DNA from: Blastopirellula marina DSM 3645
Lineage (GTDB): Bacteria; Planctomycetota; Planctomycetia; Pirellulales; Pirellulaceae
Length of the DNA stretch: 64,000 nt
Assembly (NCBI RefSeq): GCF_000153105.1
Contig: NZ_CH672376.1
Location: 3,885,739 to 3,949,738 of the forward strand
Direction: 5' to 3'
Part shown: positions 1 through 7,974 of the stretch, one piece after another
Layout of the letters: the number at the start of each line of letters is the position of its first letter
How positions within the stretch are numbered: position 1 is the stretch's first letter
Made by a program: the position numbers and the translations under genes
Notes under the pieces: generated by a model
What the model saw: the letters and a program-made list of their open reading frames with translations, nothing else
Databases searched by the model: none
Told to the model about the DNA's origin: nothing

Positions 1-1208
1 GACTTCGCCCATGGCATTACTTCTTCGGCGACGAACTGCGCAAACTTTGCATTACAAGGAAGCTCATTCGATCGGCTTTGGGGCGACGGATTGCTGATCA
101 AGATCGCGGCCGTCGAGCGAATTTCGCCAGTTGCGATCAGATTGTCAAGAATCGCATCGATCCCAACTTCGTTCAAATAGACATCGCCGTCAAAGAAAAC
201 GGCCAAGCCGTTTTCCGCAGCTTGCGGGTCATAGTCAGCGGGGCGATAAAAATAGATGTCGCGCGTATTGCCCAAGACCTTGCTTTCGAAGCGATGCCGC
301 TCGATCTTCCCGGCCGTGACATCACTTCGCCGCTCGAGCCAAGGCGCTTCGGGCGAATCGGGCAGTTCAACCACGGAACTACCGGCGTAGATATCGATGT
401 TGTCCGCAGGGAACGCGAGCGAATTGAGCGGATCGCGCTGCGCAGTCGCTAGGATCGCTCGGCGCCGCTCCCATCCAGATCCCGGCAACTCTGGGACATC
501 TGGAGCTAGGCGGTAATCAATACGCGCAGCGGATGGAACACGATAGCTGCCATACCAAACGTCCGTGTCTCCCAGTCGCTGCAGATCGTCATGATCTCCC
601 GATGGCGCCCCAAACAGGCGCACATTTCGCTTCGCGCCACGATACAAGAATGTGACGAGCGCTTCATCACGAGCCAAAGGCGGAAGCACGCCGTCGGCTT
701 CGACCAGCGGAGTCCCCTCCGCTTCCAATTTCTCCCAGAACGAAGCAGTTGTTCCGCCTGTCGCGAGCGTTTGCTGAAGCTGGCGCAAACGCGGACTTGC
801 CAGAACTCGCGCTGGCGCAACCTGATCTTTCGCCGCGACAATCGCATCGACGCTCAATTGATAGTCGCCGCCAGTCTGCGACGTAACTTGCAGTTCGTAG
901 GGGCCGGCGTCGCCGACGACAAACATGTACGGAAGGTTGGGGCCGCGACCATCCGCCAAACAGCGAACAAGCTGCTTCTTGGAATCGATCAGCATCAGCA
1001 TCGTTCCTGATCCAGAGATCGAACCACGTACGAAATCTCCTTCCGTAGCCTGCAGCGCGATCGCCTGAGTTTCCTCGGGTTGAAGCGTCCCTTGTCGCTT
1101 TTCTCCCACGGAAATCGAAGGCGACTTGTTCGTCTCCTCCGCGGAGAAACAGAAGCGACCAACGAGCAACAGTAAAGTGACGCATACGACGTAAGAGCGA
1201 GCAGTCAT
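1..1208 (-). CDS. Secreted enterochelin-esterase-like protein (partial, 3' end outside window)
   Basis: The frame is open from an ATG at 1208 to the left edge, about 402 codons; the end of the protein lies outside. Residues 1-23 are a signal peptide (core VVCVTLLLLVGRF, likely cut near FSAEE), so it is exported. Residues about 30-125 form a beta-rich region resembling a PPC-type domain. Residues about 175-290 resemble the N-terminal domain of Fes-type enterochelin esterases (VTFLYRGAKRNVRLFGAP, then DPLNSLAFPADN). From about residue 320 an alpha/beta-hydrolase begins (RDIYFYRPADYDP, LAVFFDGDVYL). The nucleophilic serine should follow beyond the edge, so activity cannot be judged. Such enzymes hydrolyse ferric siderophore esters, or other esters. 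It lies 101 bases downstream of the DUF1559 gene on the same strand, probably in one transcript. A general secreted esterase is the alternative. Confidence 0.8.
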   Translation of the reverse strand, partial: MTARSYVVCVTLLLLVGRFCFSAEETNKSPSISVGEKRQGTLQPEETQAIALQATEGDFVRGSISGSGTMLMLIDSKKQLVRCLADGRGPNLPYMFVVGDAGPYELQVTSQTGGDYQLSVDAIVAAKDQVAPARVLASPRLRQLQQTLATGGTTASFWEKLEAEGTPLVEADGVLPPLARDEALVTFLYRGAKRNVRLFGAPSGDHDDLQRLGDTDVWYGSYRVPSAARIDYRLAPDVPELPGSGWERRRAILATAQRDPLNSLAFPADNIDIYAGSSVVELPDSPEAPWLERRSDVTAGKIERHRFESKVLGNTRDIYFYRPADYDPQAAENGLAVFFDGDVYLNEVGIDAILDNLIATGEIRSTAAILISNPSPQSRSNELPCNAKFAQFVAEEVMPWAK

Positions 1209-1254
1209 TGTCTGGAGCTTGCTTGTCAGAAAAGGTAGTGTTTTGATTCATCAA

Positions 1255-1284
1255 TTTGAGCCGTGCGACTTCGCACGGCTCAAA
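1255..1284. repeat. Perfect inverted repeat between two co-directional genes
   Basis: TTTGAGCCGTGCG and CGCACGGCTCAAA form a 13-bp perfect stem with a 4-base loop. It lies in the 101-base gap between the DUF1559 stop and the esterase start. On the minus-strand transcript the U-run precedes the stem instead of following it, so it is not a classical terminator in the direction of the genes. It could be an mRNA-stabilising or processing stem. Read on the plus strand it is followed by A residues, so it is no terminator there either. Confidence 0.7.
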
Positions 1285-1309
1285 AAAACAATTGATAGCG
1301 ACAGATTCG

Positions 1310-2326
1310 CTATCGAGCGACCTCGACTTCGTTTCCGCTCCGCGTCCACGCGGCGCGCCACAGGGCGAGACCGACCGTATCGGCGACGAAATGGACGCTG
1401 CCGTCGACATAGCAAGCGTTGGCGCCGCCGGGGTGAAAACTGCGAGCGGCAGTGGCCTTCGACGAACCTACAACGAGGTCTGGATTCTTACAGTTGGGAG
1501 GGAGCCAACCGTTTAGCGTCGGCCCATTCGGAACGGAACCACGTAACCAATAGGACTGACGCGTTCCGTCCCACGACGTGATCGAAGAAGAAATATCGTT
1601 GCCTGCGGCGGCGTCACTAGCGAGCGTTGCAGTAATCGACTCAACGGCGGCGCGATACTTGCGTACATCCTGAGATGGCGTCGCTGCAGCAATCGTTCCG
1701 CCAGGACCTTTGTTCGATTCGGCGAAGGCGATTGTGTTACTGGTGCCGTCGGTCACGGAAGCGAATTTGATCTTCGATCCGACCCAGCAAAGCCCGTCAT
1801 TCGGCGTTCCATTTCCAGGATGAAAGTTGCCGTCTAAGCCGCTACCGACATTCATGCAGTAATTGCTGCCTGCGACCGTAATGACGGCGCCTGATTGCAG
1901 CGTCAGATCGGAAGTCGAATCGCCTGGATCGCTGGGGCAGAGAAATGGCGTTACTACGGTTCCGGCCGGCCCCTGCAAATCGGTCGGCAGGTCAACTAGC
2001 GCCGGATGCCCCATGTAGATGCCGTAGTCGACGAGATTGGAAAGATTCGCTTGCTCAATGTAAGGAAGCAGTTTAGCAATCGGCGAAAAATCGCTTGGAT
2101 ATCCGCCGGAGACGGACGTGCCGTTATTAGGAAACGCTTCCTGATAGGTTGATGCGTAATTGTGCAGTGCAAGGCCGATTTGCTTCAGATTGTTGGTGCA
2201 CGACATTCGCCGCGCGGCTTCGCGGGCTTGCTGCACCGCAGGAAGTAACAGTGCGATCAACACGCCGATAATAGCGATCACAACCAACAGTTCAACTAAC
2301 GTAAACGCGCGACGCCGGAACAACAT
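1310..2326 (-). CDS. DUF1559 domain protein with type IV prepilin-like N-terminus
   Basis: A 338-residue protein. Residues 6-30 are a type IV pilin/pseudopilin methylation and transmembrane motif ([20 protein letters not shown]), followed by the planctomycete signature [19 protein letters not shown] and [13 protein letters not shown]. The C-terminus has the [18 protein letters not shown] motif that ends DUF1559 proteins. Planctomycete genomes carry many paralogues; they are thought to be exported, pseudopilin-processed surface proteins of unknown role. Here it is the middle gene of PepSY - DUF1559 - esterase, preceded by a promoter with a palindromic operator at 2526-2571, so it may respond to iron like its neighbours. 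The function is otherwise unknown. Confidence 0.93.
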   Translation of the reverse strand: MLFRRRAFTLVELLVVIAIIGVLIALLLPAVQQAREAARRMSCTNNLKQIGLALHNYASTYQEAFPNNGTSVSGGYPSDFSPIAKLLPYIEQANLSNLVDYGIYMGHPALVDLPTDLQGPAGTVVTPFLCPSDPGDSTSDLTLQSGAVITVAGSNYCMNVGSGLDGNFHPGNGTPNDGLCWVGSKIKFASVTDGTSNTIAFAESNKGPGGTIAAATPSQDVRKYRAAVESITATLASDAAAGNDISSSITSWDGTRQSYWLRGSVPNGPTLNGWLPPNCKNPDLVVGSSKATAARSFHPGGANACYVDGSVHFVADTVGLALWRAAWTRSGNEVEVAR

Positions 2327-2826
2327 AAGGACACCTCTTCTTGCTAGGACTGCCGGGATTACACGGCATCAATGGGGCGAAACGGGCGGGAGATCGAAAC
2401 TAGGCGAATCGATCTGCGGATGACAAACACGTTCGACTTAGGCCGCGAAGCCGCTGAAGTGAACGAGCAGTCTCCCAAGGAAGGCTGGCAAAAAAGAGGC
2501 TGGCGCCAAGGGCAGGAATCAATACTGAGACTCTGTCTCATCTTTATAGTTATTAAGACTTCTTTCCGCAAGAGAGGCAATCAAAAATAGTCGAATGGAG
2601 GCGAATTTCCCGGTGCTGCGCAATAGCGACCATGCTTCGAGGAAACGCTCCTTTTCAAACGGCACGATCGCAAAAGCAAGTCCCGGGCCCTAACAGACTG
2701 CACTGCCAAACCCCGAAAAATCAACGGCATAGCGACAATCTGCAACACTCCACTGTCGTTAATTTCTACAAAGCTGTCGTTCAGCGCAACAGAAAGTCAG
2801 AACACTTCTCCCTGGAAGCCCCAGGC
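2327..2826. other. Intergenic region with promoter and operator; remainder featureless
   Basis: 500 bases between the PepSY stop and the DUF1559 start. It holds the minus-strand promoter/operator at 2526-2571. In the rest I see no convincing coding sequence: the short frames lack codon bias and conserved motifs. No RNA gene was recognised. Confidence 0.6.
2526..2571 (-). promoter_or_regulatory. Promoter with palindromic (Fur-like) operator at the start site
   Basis: On the minus strand there is TTGCGG (2571-2566), a 17-base spacer and TATAAA (2548-2543). Two bases further comes the palindrome TGAGACAGAGTCTCA (2540-2526; six-base arms, three-base centre). The palindrome would cover the transcription start, a repressor-type position. 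The half site TGAGAC resembles known Fur-family variants (TGAGAAT..ATTCTCA), and the downstream genes look iron-related. The identity of the regulator is inference. Confidence 0.5.
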
Positions 2827-4221
2827 TTATTGAATGGCGGAATATGACGCCCCCCGCATTCGCTGAACCGTTGCCCAAATCGCATCGACCAAAGCGACGA
2901 CCAACATAGAGATCCCCGCCACCGGCAAGGCAATTGCGGCCACAGCGATCACGACCCAGCCCCATGCCGGCATCGCGCCATCCACGGGACGACGCGGAAA
3001 GCCGGTCCTGCCGGTGGGGCGACGCTTCCACCACATCCAGATCCCCGTCACTGACAACAGGAAGAGCACGATAGACGTCACGAGGGCCAAAATCTTCGTC
3101 GGCATCCCGAAGATCTTTCCCATGTGAATCGAAACGGCCCAGACGCGCACGCGGTATAGAAACGGATTATCCGCCGCATCGACAACTTCAATCGTCTCTG
3201 CCGTATATTGATCGACCGACACCATGCGGAGCTTGTTCTTGTCGTCATCCTGCATGAGAAACGCCTTATAGGCGTGATCAGGATTCTTGACAAAGCGAAT
3301 CGGGATCATGTCATCCGCTCCCCGGCTATGCGAGAGATAGGTCGTTACCACTTGATCCAGAGAAGCCGGCTTCACGTCCGCCGCAACAGGCGCCGAAAGT
3401 GCTGGCGCAAACCACTTGGGCGCCCAATGTCCCGCCGCTTTGACCGAGGCGTTAAACGCCGATCCCATGACGACCGAAAAGAACAGACCAGTCCCCATCA
3501 CAATCACAGCGAGCGGCACAAAATAGAGCCCCGAAACCGCGTGCCAGTCCCGTAAAACGGCGTATAACTTCCCCTTTATCCGAGGAACCCAAACGCCGAC
3601 GTTTCGCTTCCCCCGCGGCCACCACAGATAGACGCCGGTCGCCAGCAAAAGGAGCCCCCAACTAGTCGCCAACTCCGACAAAATACGACCAGTCGTTCCC
3701 ATCATCAAGGAGCGATGCAGATCGAGAACAATCGCGAAGAAGTCCTCTTCCGCGATTTTTGATCCCAGCAACTCGCCGGTGTAAGGATTCAGATAAATGT
3801 GCTGATGCCTATCCTGACCATGGTCATGATCCTCGCCGCCCACTTCCCCTGCGACCTGCTCCTCGGCATGAGCAACAAACGCGACGGAACGAGCGGCGTC
3901 GGCGGAGACGACAATCGCTTCCAACTCGTTGGGGGCAGTCTCTGCGGCGGCCAACTCGCGCAATCTGTCGTAGCTGAGCCGCGTCTCGCCAACCGCTACT
4001 TCACGTAGCGTCTGATCCCGCCAAGCTGTCAATTCGGTCTGAAAAACATACAGCGCACCTGTGATCGTAACGATCCAGAAGATGGGCGCGGTAAGGATTC
4101 CAGCGTAAAAGTGCCACCGCCAGACGACCTGATATAGCTGCGATGCCCCGGATACCGCAGGGGCTCGCGTCGCCATTTGCGATTTAGGGCCTGCATCAAC
4201 GGAAGTGGGCGGCTCGTTCAT
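2827..4221 (-). CDS. PepSY-associated transmembrane (iron-regulated membrane) protein
   Basis: 464 residues. Membrane segments are visible at about 29-55 (WRWHFYAGILTAPIFWIVTI), 205-225, 245-275, 375-398 and 425-455, matching the PepSY_TM (PiuB-like) fold; the family typically accompanies siderophore or haem uptake and may act as an inner-membrane ferric-siderophore reductase. Characteristic are the N-terminal WRWHFYAG, LHRSLMMG (about 170) and VSIHMGKIFGMPTKI (about 365) motifs with conserved histidines. A His/Asp-rich patch lies near residue 130 (EDHDHGQDRHQHIY) in the presumed periplasmic loop, suggesting metal contact. It is on the same strand as the DUF1559 and esterase genes, separated from the former by 500 bases that carry a second promoter. 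A TGAGACTCA palindrome lies just upstream of the start. Confidence 0.88.
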   Translation of the reverse strand: MNEPPTSVDAGPKSQMATRAPAVSGASQLYQVVWRWHFYAGILTAPIFWIVTITGALYVFQTELTAWRDQTLREVAVGETRLSYDRLRELAAAETAPNELEAIVVSADAARSVAFVAHAEEQVAGEVGGEDHDHGQDRHQHIYLNPYTGELLGSKIAEEDFFAIVLDLHRSLMMGTTGRILSELATSWGLLLLATGVYLWWPRGKRNVGVWVPRIKGKLYAVLRDWHAVSGLYFVPLAVIVMGTGLFFSVVMGSAFNASVKAAGHWAPKWFAPALSAPVAADVKPASLDQVVTTYLSHSRGADDMIPIRFVKNPDHAYKAFLMQDDDKNKLRMVSVDQYTAETIEVVDAADNPFLYRVRVWAVSIHMGKIFGMPTKILALVTSIVLFLLSVTGIWMWWKRRPTGRTGFPRRPVDGAMPAWGWVVIAVAAIALPVAGISMLVVALVDAIWATVQRMRGASYSAIQ

Positions 4222-4231
4222 GTGTCAACCG

Positions 4232-4252
4232 TACTGATATTGAGACTCATTG
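4232..4252 (-). promoter_or_regulatory. Possible Fur-like operator upstream of the PepSY gene
   Basis: The sequence TGATATTGAGACTCATT, about 15 bases upstream of the ATG, contains the palindrome TGAGACTCA and matches 10 of 14 positions of the 7-1-7 Fur consensus. It shares the TGAGAC element with the stronger operator at 2526-2540. I see no clear -35/-10 pair, so this is a candidate only. Confidence 0.35.
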
Positions 4253-4852
4253 GCGTGTGCGTAATAGCATGAATTCCCCGAGCGCCGAATTCAAGGGGGA
4301 GCGTGATTCAATCGGTGACGACAATCGCTAACAACGCTTTTTGGCCGTGATCTTACGTGCGCCGCCGAGCAATTCCGTGGCGTCTTCACCGACTCTTGTT
4401 TTCCCAGACTGAAAGCCACGCTACTTGGAAGGCGATACCCGCCCCTTTTCGTTCCGCAAGCACAGACAAGCCCTCGACACGCTCGATGCGTCGGGCGAAA
4501 CGAGACTGTCGCCAAGAAGGCTTCTCCAGAGATTTGGCGAAGAGCCGCCGAATGATGTTCGACGTATTCGGATCATCGGGAATCAGAAGGTGATGCCTGG
4601 CCTCTCGACGGCCCCGTTTTCGATAGCGACAATTTCAAAGGCTTGGCCAAACGGCGCCGGACCGCATGGTCAATATCCTTGATCAATCGCACGGTATTTG
4701 CCGCGCAGGACGTTGCGCCCTTGGATGCGGGAGTTTTCCGCGGCGCGAACGTTTTCAAAAGCAAAGGCAATCCTGCCATCGGCAGAATTCAGACCTTCAA
4801 GGATTTCGGAACGAGTATTTGAATTCCTTGACGTCCCTCTGCCTAAACTTCG
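4253..4852. other. 600-base gap without recognisable genes
   Basis: Several short frames overlap on both strands, but none shows a conserved motif, a plausible start context or the codon pattern of its neighbours. It may be the decayed remains of a gene; I cannot name one. Confidence 0.4.
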
Positions 4853-6376
4853 TTAACGCATCTGATCATTGGGAGTATATATCGCAACTACTTCTGCGAC
4901 CGGCGTTTCCATCGCGTCTCTAGAAACCAGTTCAGGCAAGTATCCGAAGAAGGAATCTTCCGCGGCCAAAGATTTGCTCGCGTCGGACAATCGCTGCGCG
5001 GCGTTGACCCGGTCGCCGTGAGCGTACACCGACAGCGACTCGTAAAAAGATATCTTGCCGGCGGAGGGTTCCAGCTCATCGCTTGTCGCCAACTCTTGAA
5101 CGTTCGCTCGAAATCGGATCAGCCGTTGTTGAATCTCGTCGAGCGAATCGCTCGGCGTGAGCACCGCCTCTTTCCGGACAAGAAACAGCCAATCGTGGGT
5201 AAGTCGTCGATCCAGTAGGACCCGTAGTCCCGGTAGCATGTCTTGTACGATATTGTCGCTTTCGATCTGAGCCATCGAATAGGCGGAGGCGGCGCCATCT
5301 TGCATCGGATAGCCGCCCCAAATACTAAAGGTAACCCAGTCGGCGAAGTTTCGGTCAAGTGAGTGATTGAACCCGCCTCCGGCGAGAAAGAACGACTTTG
5401 CCTCATCGTTACCTGCGGCGTCTAGATCTCCCGCCATCAACGCTTCCCATAGCTTCTTGGCGGCATCCTTGTTCGTTTCGGCGATCGTCCATTCAAAGAC
5501 GTTCCCGTGCATTTCCGTAATATTCCAATTGTTCGGCTGACCGCTTCCAATCGGTTGCGGAACAAGTTCCGCAGTCGCATAGCTTCGTTGCACCCCGAGT
5601 CCTGCTTGTAAAAATGCGGAGAGAATCTCGACGCCGCGAACCGGGTTGTCGTGAGCGGCGATGATCTGCAAGATCTGATCCTGACTTCCGACAAATGGCG
5701 CAGGTGCGTTGAGCTTCTTCGACCAAACGTCTTGGCAGTCGGCAAGAACGTCCTTCGAAATATTCTGAAGTCGCGGCCAAGCATTAAACTGCGGCAGTTC
5801 CGCCGCGTGCTGGGCGTCCTGAATCGCACGGCAAGCGTATTGCCATTCATCGTGGGTGGGAATGCGAAAATGGCGATCTTCCAACGTCGGAACGCCCCCT
5901 TGCGCCTGGCGATCGAATTCCTGAAGCTTTTCACAAAACTTGCCAGCTTCGAACAGCGTTAATCCACGTACGGGCAATGCCGGATCATGCGTCCCCTCGG
6001 CGCCCCCCAACATTCGCTCTGCGATCATCGCCATCGCGTCCTCGCCTAAGATGGCTCGCAGTTGACCTTGCGAAACTTCGGTTTCCCCCATGTAGAAATG
6101 TTCGACCGCGCCGACCATTCGACCACGGCGGAGCTTATCCGCGAGCGTGTTCCCGCTCGGAATCTCCGCCGGCCTGCCTCGCACCACTTCTCCCGCAGGA
6201 CAAAAGCGAAAACGAAGTGCGACCGAACCGCGCGGAGTCGGGAAATCAATGCTCAAAAGCTCCCCTGCCCCCGGCTCGGCCAGAAGGACGGAACCCCCAA
6301 TGCATGCGCCGAACAACGGGAACAATAGCCAGATGCCGAAACGTCGAAAAGATTGCAAAAATCGTGGATCGATCAT
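4853..6376 (-). CDS. Secreted SUMF1-like (formylglycine-generating-enzyme fold) protein, degenerate
   Basis: 507 residues. Residues 10-33 form a signal sequence or membrane anchor (FGIWLLFPLFGACIGGSVLLA). Residues about 60-390 follow the SUMF1/FGE-sulfatase pattern: an N-terminal MGETEVSQGQ motif (usual form MGxxEVTxxQ), PVRGLTLFEAGKFCEKLQ, RIPTHDEWQYACRA, and NITEMHGNVFEWT (usual MxGNVWEW). The last ~110 residues are an extra alpha-helical region. The paired cysteines of true FGE are absent, so it is more likely a binding or structural domain than an oxidase. It is the last gene of the seven-gene operon and overlaps its upstream neighbour by 4 bases (ATGA), implying translational coupling. 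Its ligand is unknown. Confidence 0.8.
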   Translation of the reverse strand: MIDPRFLQSFRRFGIWLLFPLFGACIGGSVLLAEPGAGELLSIDFPTPRGSVALRFRFCPAGEVVRGRPAEIPSGNTLADKLRRGRMVGAVEHFYMGETEVSQGQLRAILGEDAMAMIAERMLGGAEGTHDPALPVRGLTLFEAGKFCEKLQEFDRQAQGGVPTLEDRHFRIPTHDEWQYACRAIQDAQHAAELPQFNAWPRLQNISKDVLADCQDVWSKKLNAPAPFVGSQDQILQIIAAHDNPVRGVEILSAFLQAGLGVQRSYATAELVPQPIGSGQPNNWNITEMHGNVFEWTIAETNKDAAKKLWEALMAGDLDAAGNDEAKSFFLAGGGFNHSLDRNFADWVTFSIWGGYPMQDGAASAYSMAQIESDNIVQDMLPGLRVLLDRRLTHDWLFLVRKEAVLTPSDSLDEIQQRLIRFRANVQELATSDELEPSAGKISFYESLSVYAHGDRVNAAQRLSDASKSLAAEDSFFGYLPELVSRDAMETPVAEVVAIYTPNDQMR

Positions 6377-7974
6377 TTTATAAGCCTTACTAAAACTACC
6401 GGCCGAAAGCCGATCTGCGGGCTAGATTGGTCGCTCTGGCGAGCTCGGCGAACCGGCGCCTGGCAGTTGAACGGATTGTCGCGATAAGATCCGCCGCGGT
6501 AGCAACGAAGCGAATCGGTGGACAACGCAATCGACGGTTGGGGACGGTTCATTGATTCGCCCGCCCGAAGCGCAGACTTTTTCGACTTGGCCCCGGTAAA
6601 AGGCTGCGGAACATAAAAAATCGGAGCGGGGGCCGATTGGTAAGGTGAGTTCTGATACTCATCCAGGCACCACTCGCTGACGTTGCCAGCCATGTCAAAT
6701 ACGCCATGCGGCGTCACGTCTTGATTCTGGCTGCGGGCCAACGCCCTTGGACCTGTCGCCTCCTTACTTGCCCAAGCTCGGAATGGATCGCCCGGCGCTA
6801 CGCCCCAAGGATAGATCCACTCTGGCCGCAATCGGGCGGAACACTCCCATTCGATCTCCGTCGGCAATCGGGTCGCGATTTGCAGTTTTTGTTGCAGTCG
6901 CTGACAAAACTCCATTGCCTCATTCCAAGCGAGATCCGTCTTGGGGAAATTATCGACGTTCGATTCCGCTTGCGCCTCTGCGACTTCAGCCTCAGATAAC
7001 GCCTGTTCTTGGGGCGTGGCCCGTCGACGCGGCGAGTCGATCGCGGCAAACTGCGCGTTCGTTATCTCCTGATCGAGAATGAAGAATCCTTCGCGCAAAA
7101 TCACATGTCGCGACGGCGTCGCGTTATGTCCAAACAGCAATTGCAGCGAACCGTGCGTTTGCGCAACGCGTTGGGCGTCATCATATCCCAGCCAATAATG
7201 TCCCGGCGCTATAAAGATGAAGCGAAACTCAACGCCAGCCTCCGCTGTGCGATAAACCAATTCCCCCTCGTGAAACCCGCCGTAACGAATTGCCTGCCTT
7301 TGATCCAAGAGCCCTTCCTTGGTGCGGCCGGTTCGCATCGCCAAATTACCGCGGCGAAGGTACGCCTCGCCCATTCTCGGCGCCTGCTTGATCGCCTCCG
7401 AATACGACGCCCAAGCGTCCTGCGATGCCTTCAGTTGTTCTTGCGCTTGCCCGCGAAGTAACAGCGACGGAAAGTGAGCGGGATCGATCGCCAGCCCCTG
7501 ACTCAGATCGGCCAGCGCTTGGTCGTACTGTGCGAGATGGAAATTAGCGACGGCGCGGGCATGTAACGAAACGACGTCGTTCCCAGACTCGGCGATTCGC
7601 ACCACCGCTTTAAAGTCCTCTTTTGCGGCAGACGTCTCGCCATAGGCCCTTTGAGCTTGGGCGCGAAAGTAATAGGCGCCGGCGTCCTGTGGATTGAGTT
7701 GAATCGCTTCCGAAAAACGTTCGATCGCCGTCGCCCAAAGCTTCTGGTGGGCGGCTTTCAGCCCCGCTTCCAATGCGGCGTCACTCGAGCTCTCCTCCGG
7801 GTTACCTGCTTCACTTGAAGGCGTGACCTCGACCGGCGAATCAATCGTCGGCGATTCGTCCGTTTTGCCTTGTCGGCTACCCTCGTCTCCTCTTAACGTC
7901 AGCGAGGGCGCAACGACAAGCAGCGCCGCTAACGATGCGCAAAGAGAACGCCACAATCGCCGATAAACCAACAT
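6373..7974 (-). CDS. Secreted TPR - SUMF1 domain protein
   Basis: 533 residues. A signal peptide is at about 8-28 (LCASLAALLVVAPSLTLRGD). Residues about 70-230 contain four to five TPR units (AIERFSEAIQLNPQDAGAYY; ALADLSQGLAIDPAHFPSLL; SYSEAIKQAPRMGEAYLRRG). Residues about 245-530 are a SUMF1 domain: HYWLGYDD, ILDQEITNAQFA, DLAWNEAMEFCQRLQ, RLPTEIEWECSARL, GVFDMAGNVSEWCLDEY and the C-terminal CYRGGSYRDN..IGFRPVVL. The redox cysteine pair of FGE is missing. The start abuts the FtsX gene (TAATG overlap) and the end overlaps the next SUMF1 gene by 4 bases. TPR plus SUMF1 suggests an extracytoplasmic adaptor in an envelope complex built around the ABC transporter. Confidence 0.87.
   Translation of the reverse strand: MLVYRRLWRSLCASLAALLVVAPSLTLRGDEGSRQGKTDESPTIDSPVEVTPSSEAGNPEESSSDAALEAGLKAAHQKLWATAIERFSEAIQLNPQDAGAYYFRAQAQRAYGETSAAKEDFKAVVRIAESGNDVVSLHARAVANFHLAQYDQALADLSQGLAIDPAHFPSLLLRGQAQEQLKASQDAWASYSEAIKQAPRMGEAYLRRGNLAMRTGRTKEGLLDQRQAIRYGGFHEGELVYRTAEAGVEFRFIFIAPGHYWLGYDDAQRVAQTHGSLQLLFGHNATPSRHVILREGFFILDQEITNAQFAAIDSPRRRATPQEQALSEAEVAEAQAESNVDNFPKTDLAWNEAMEFCQRLQQKLQIATRLPTEIEWECSARLRPEWIYPWGVAPGDPFRAWASKEATGPRALARSQNQDVTPHGVFDMAGNVSEWCLDEYQNSPYQSAPAPIFYVPQPFTGAKSKKSALRAGESMNRPQPSIALSTDSLRCYRGGSYRDNPFNCQAPVRRARQSDQSSPQIGFRPVVLVRLIK

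Noticed and set aside
506-1410. Minus-strand frames at 506-847 and 667-1410
   Set aside because: They are shadows of the esterase gene, whose frame is open from 1208 to the window edge and carries a signal peptide and domain motifs.
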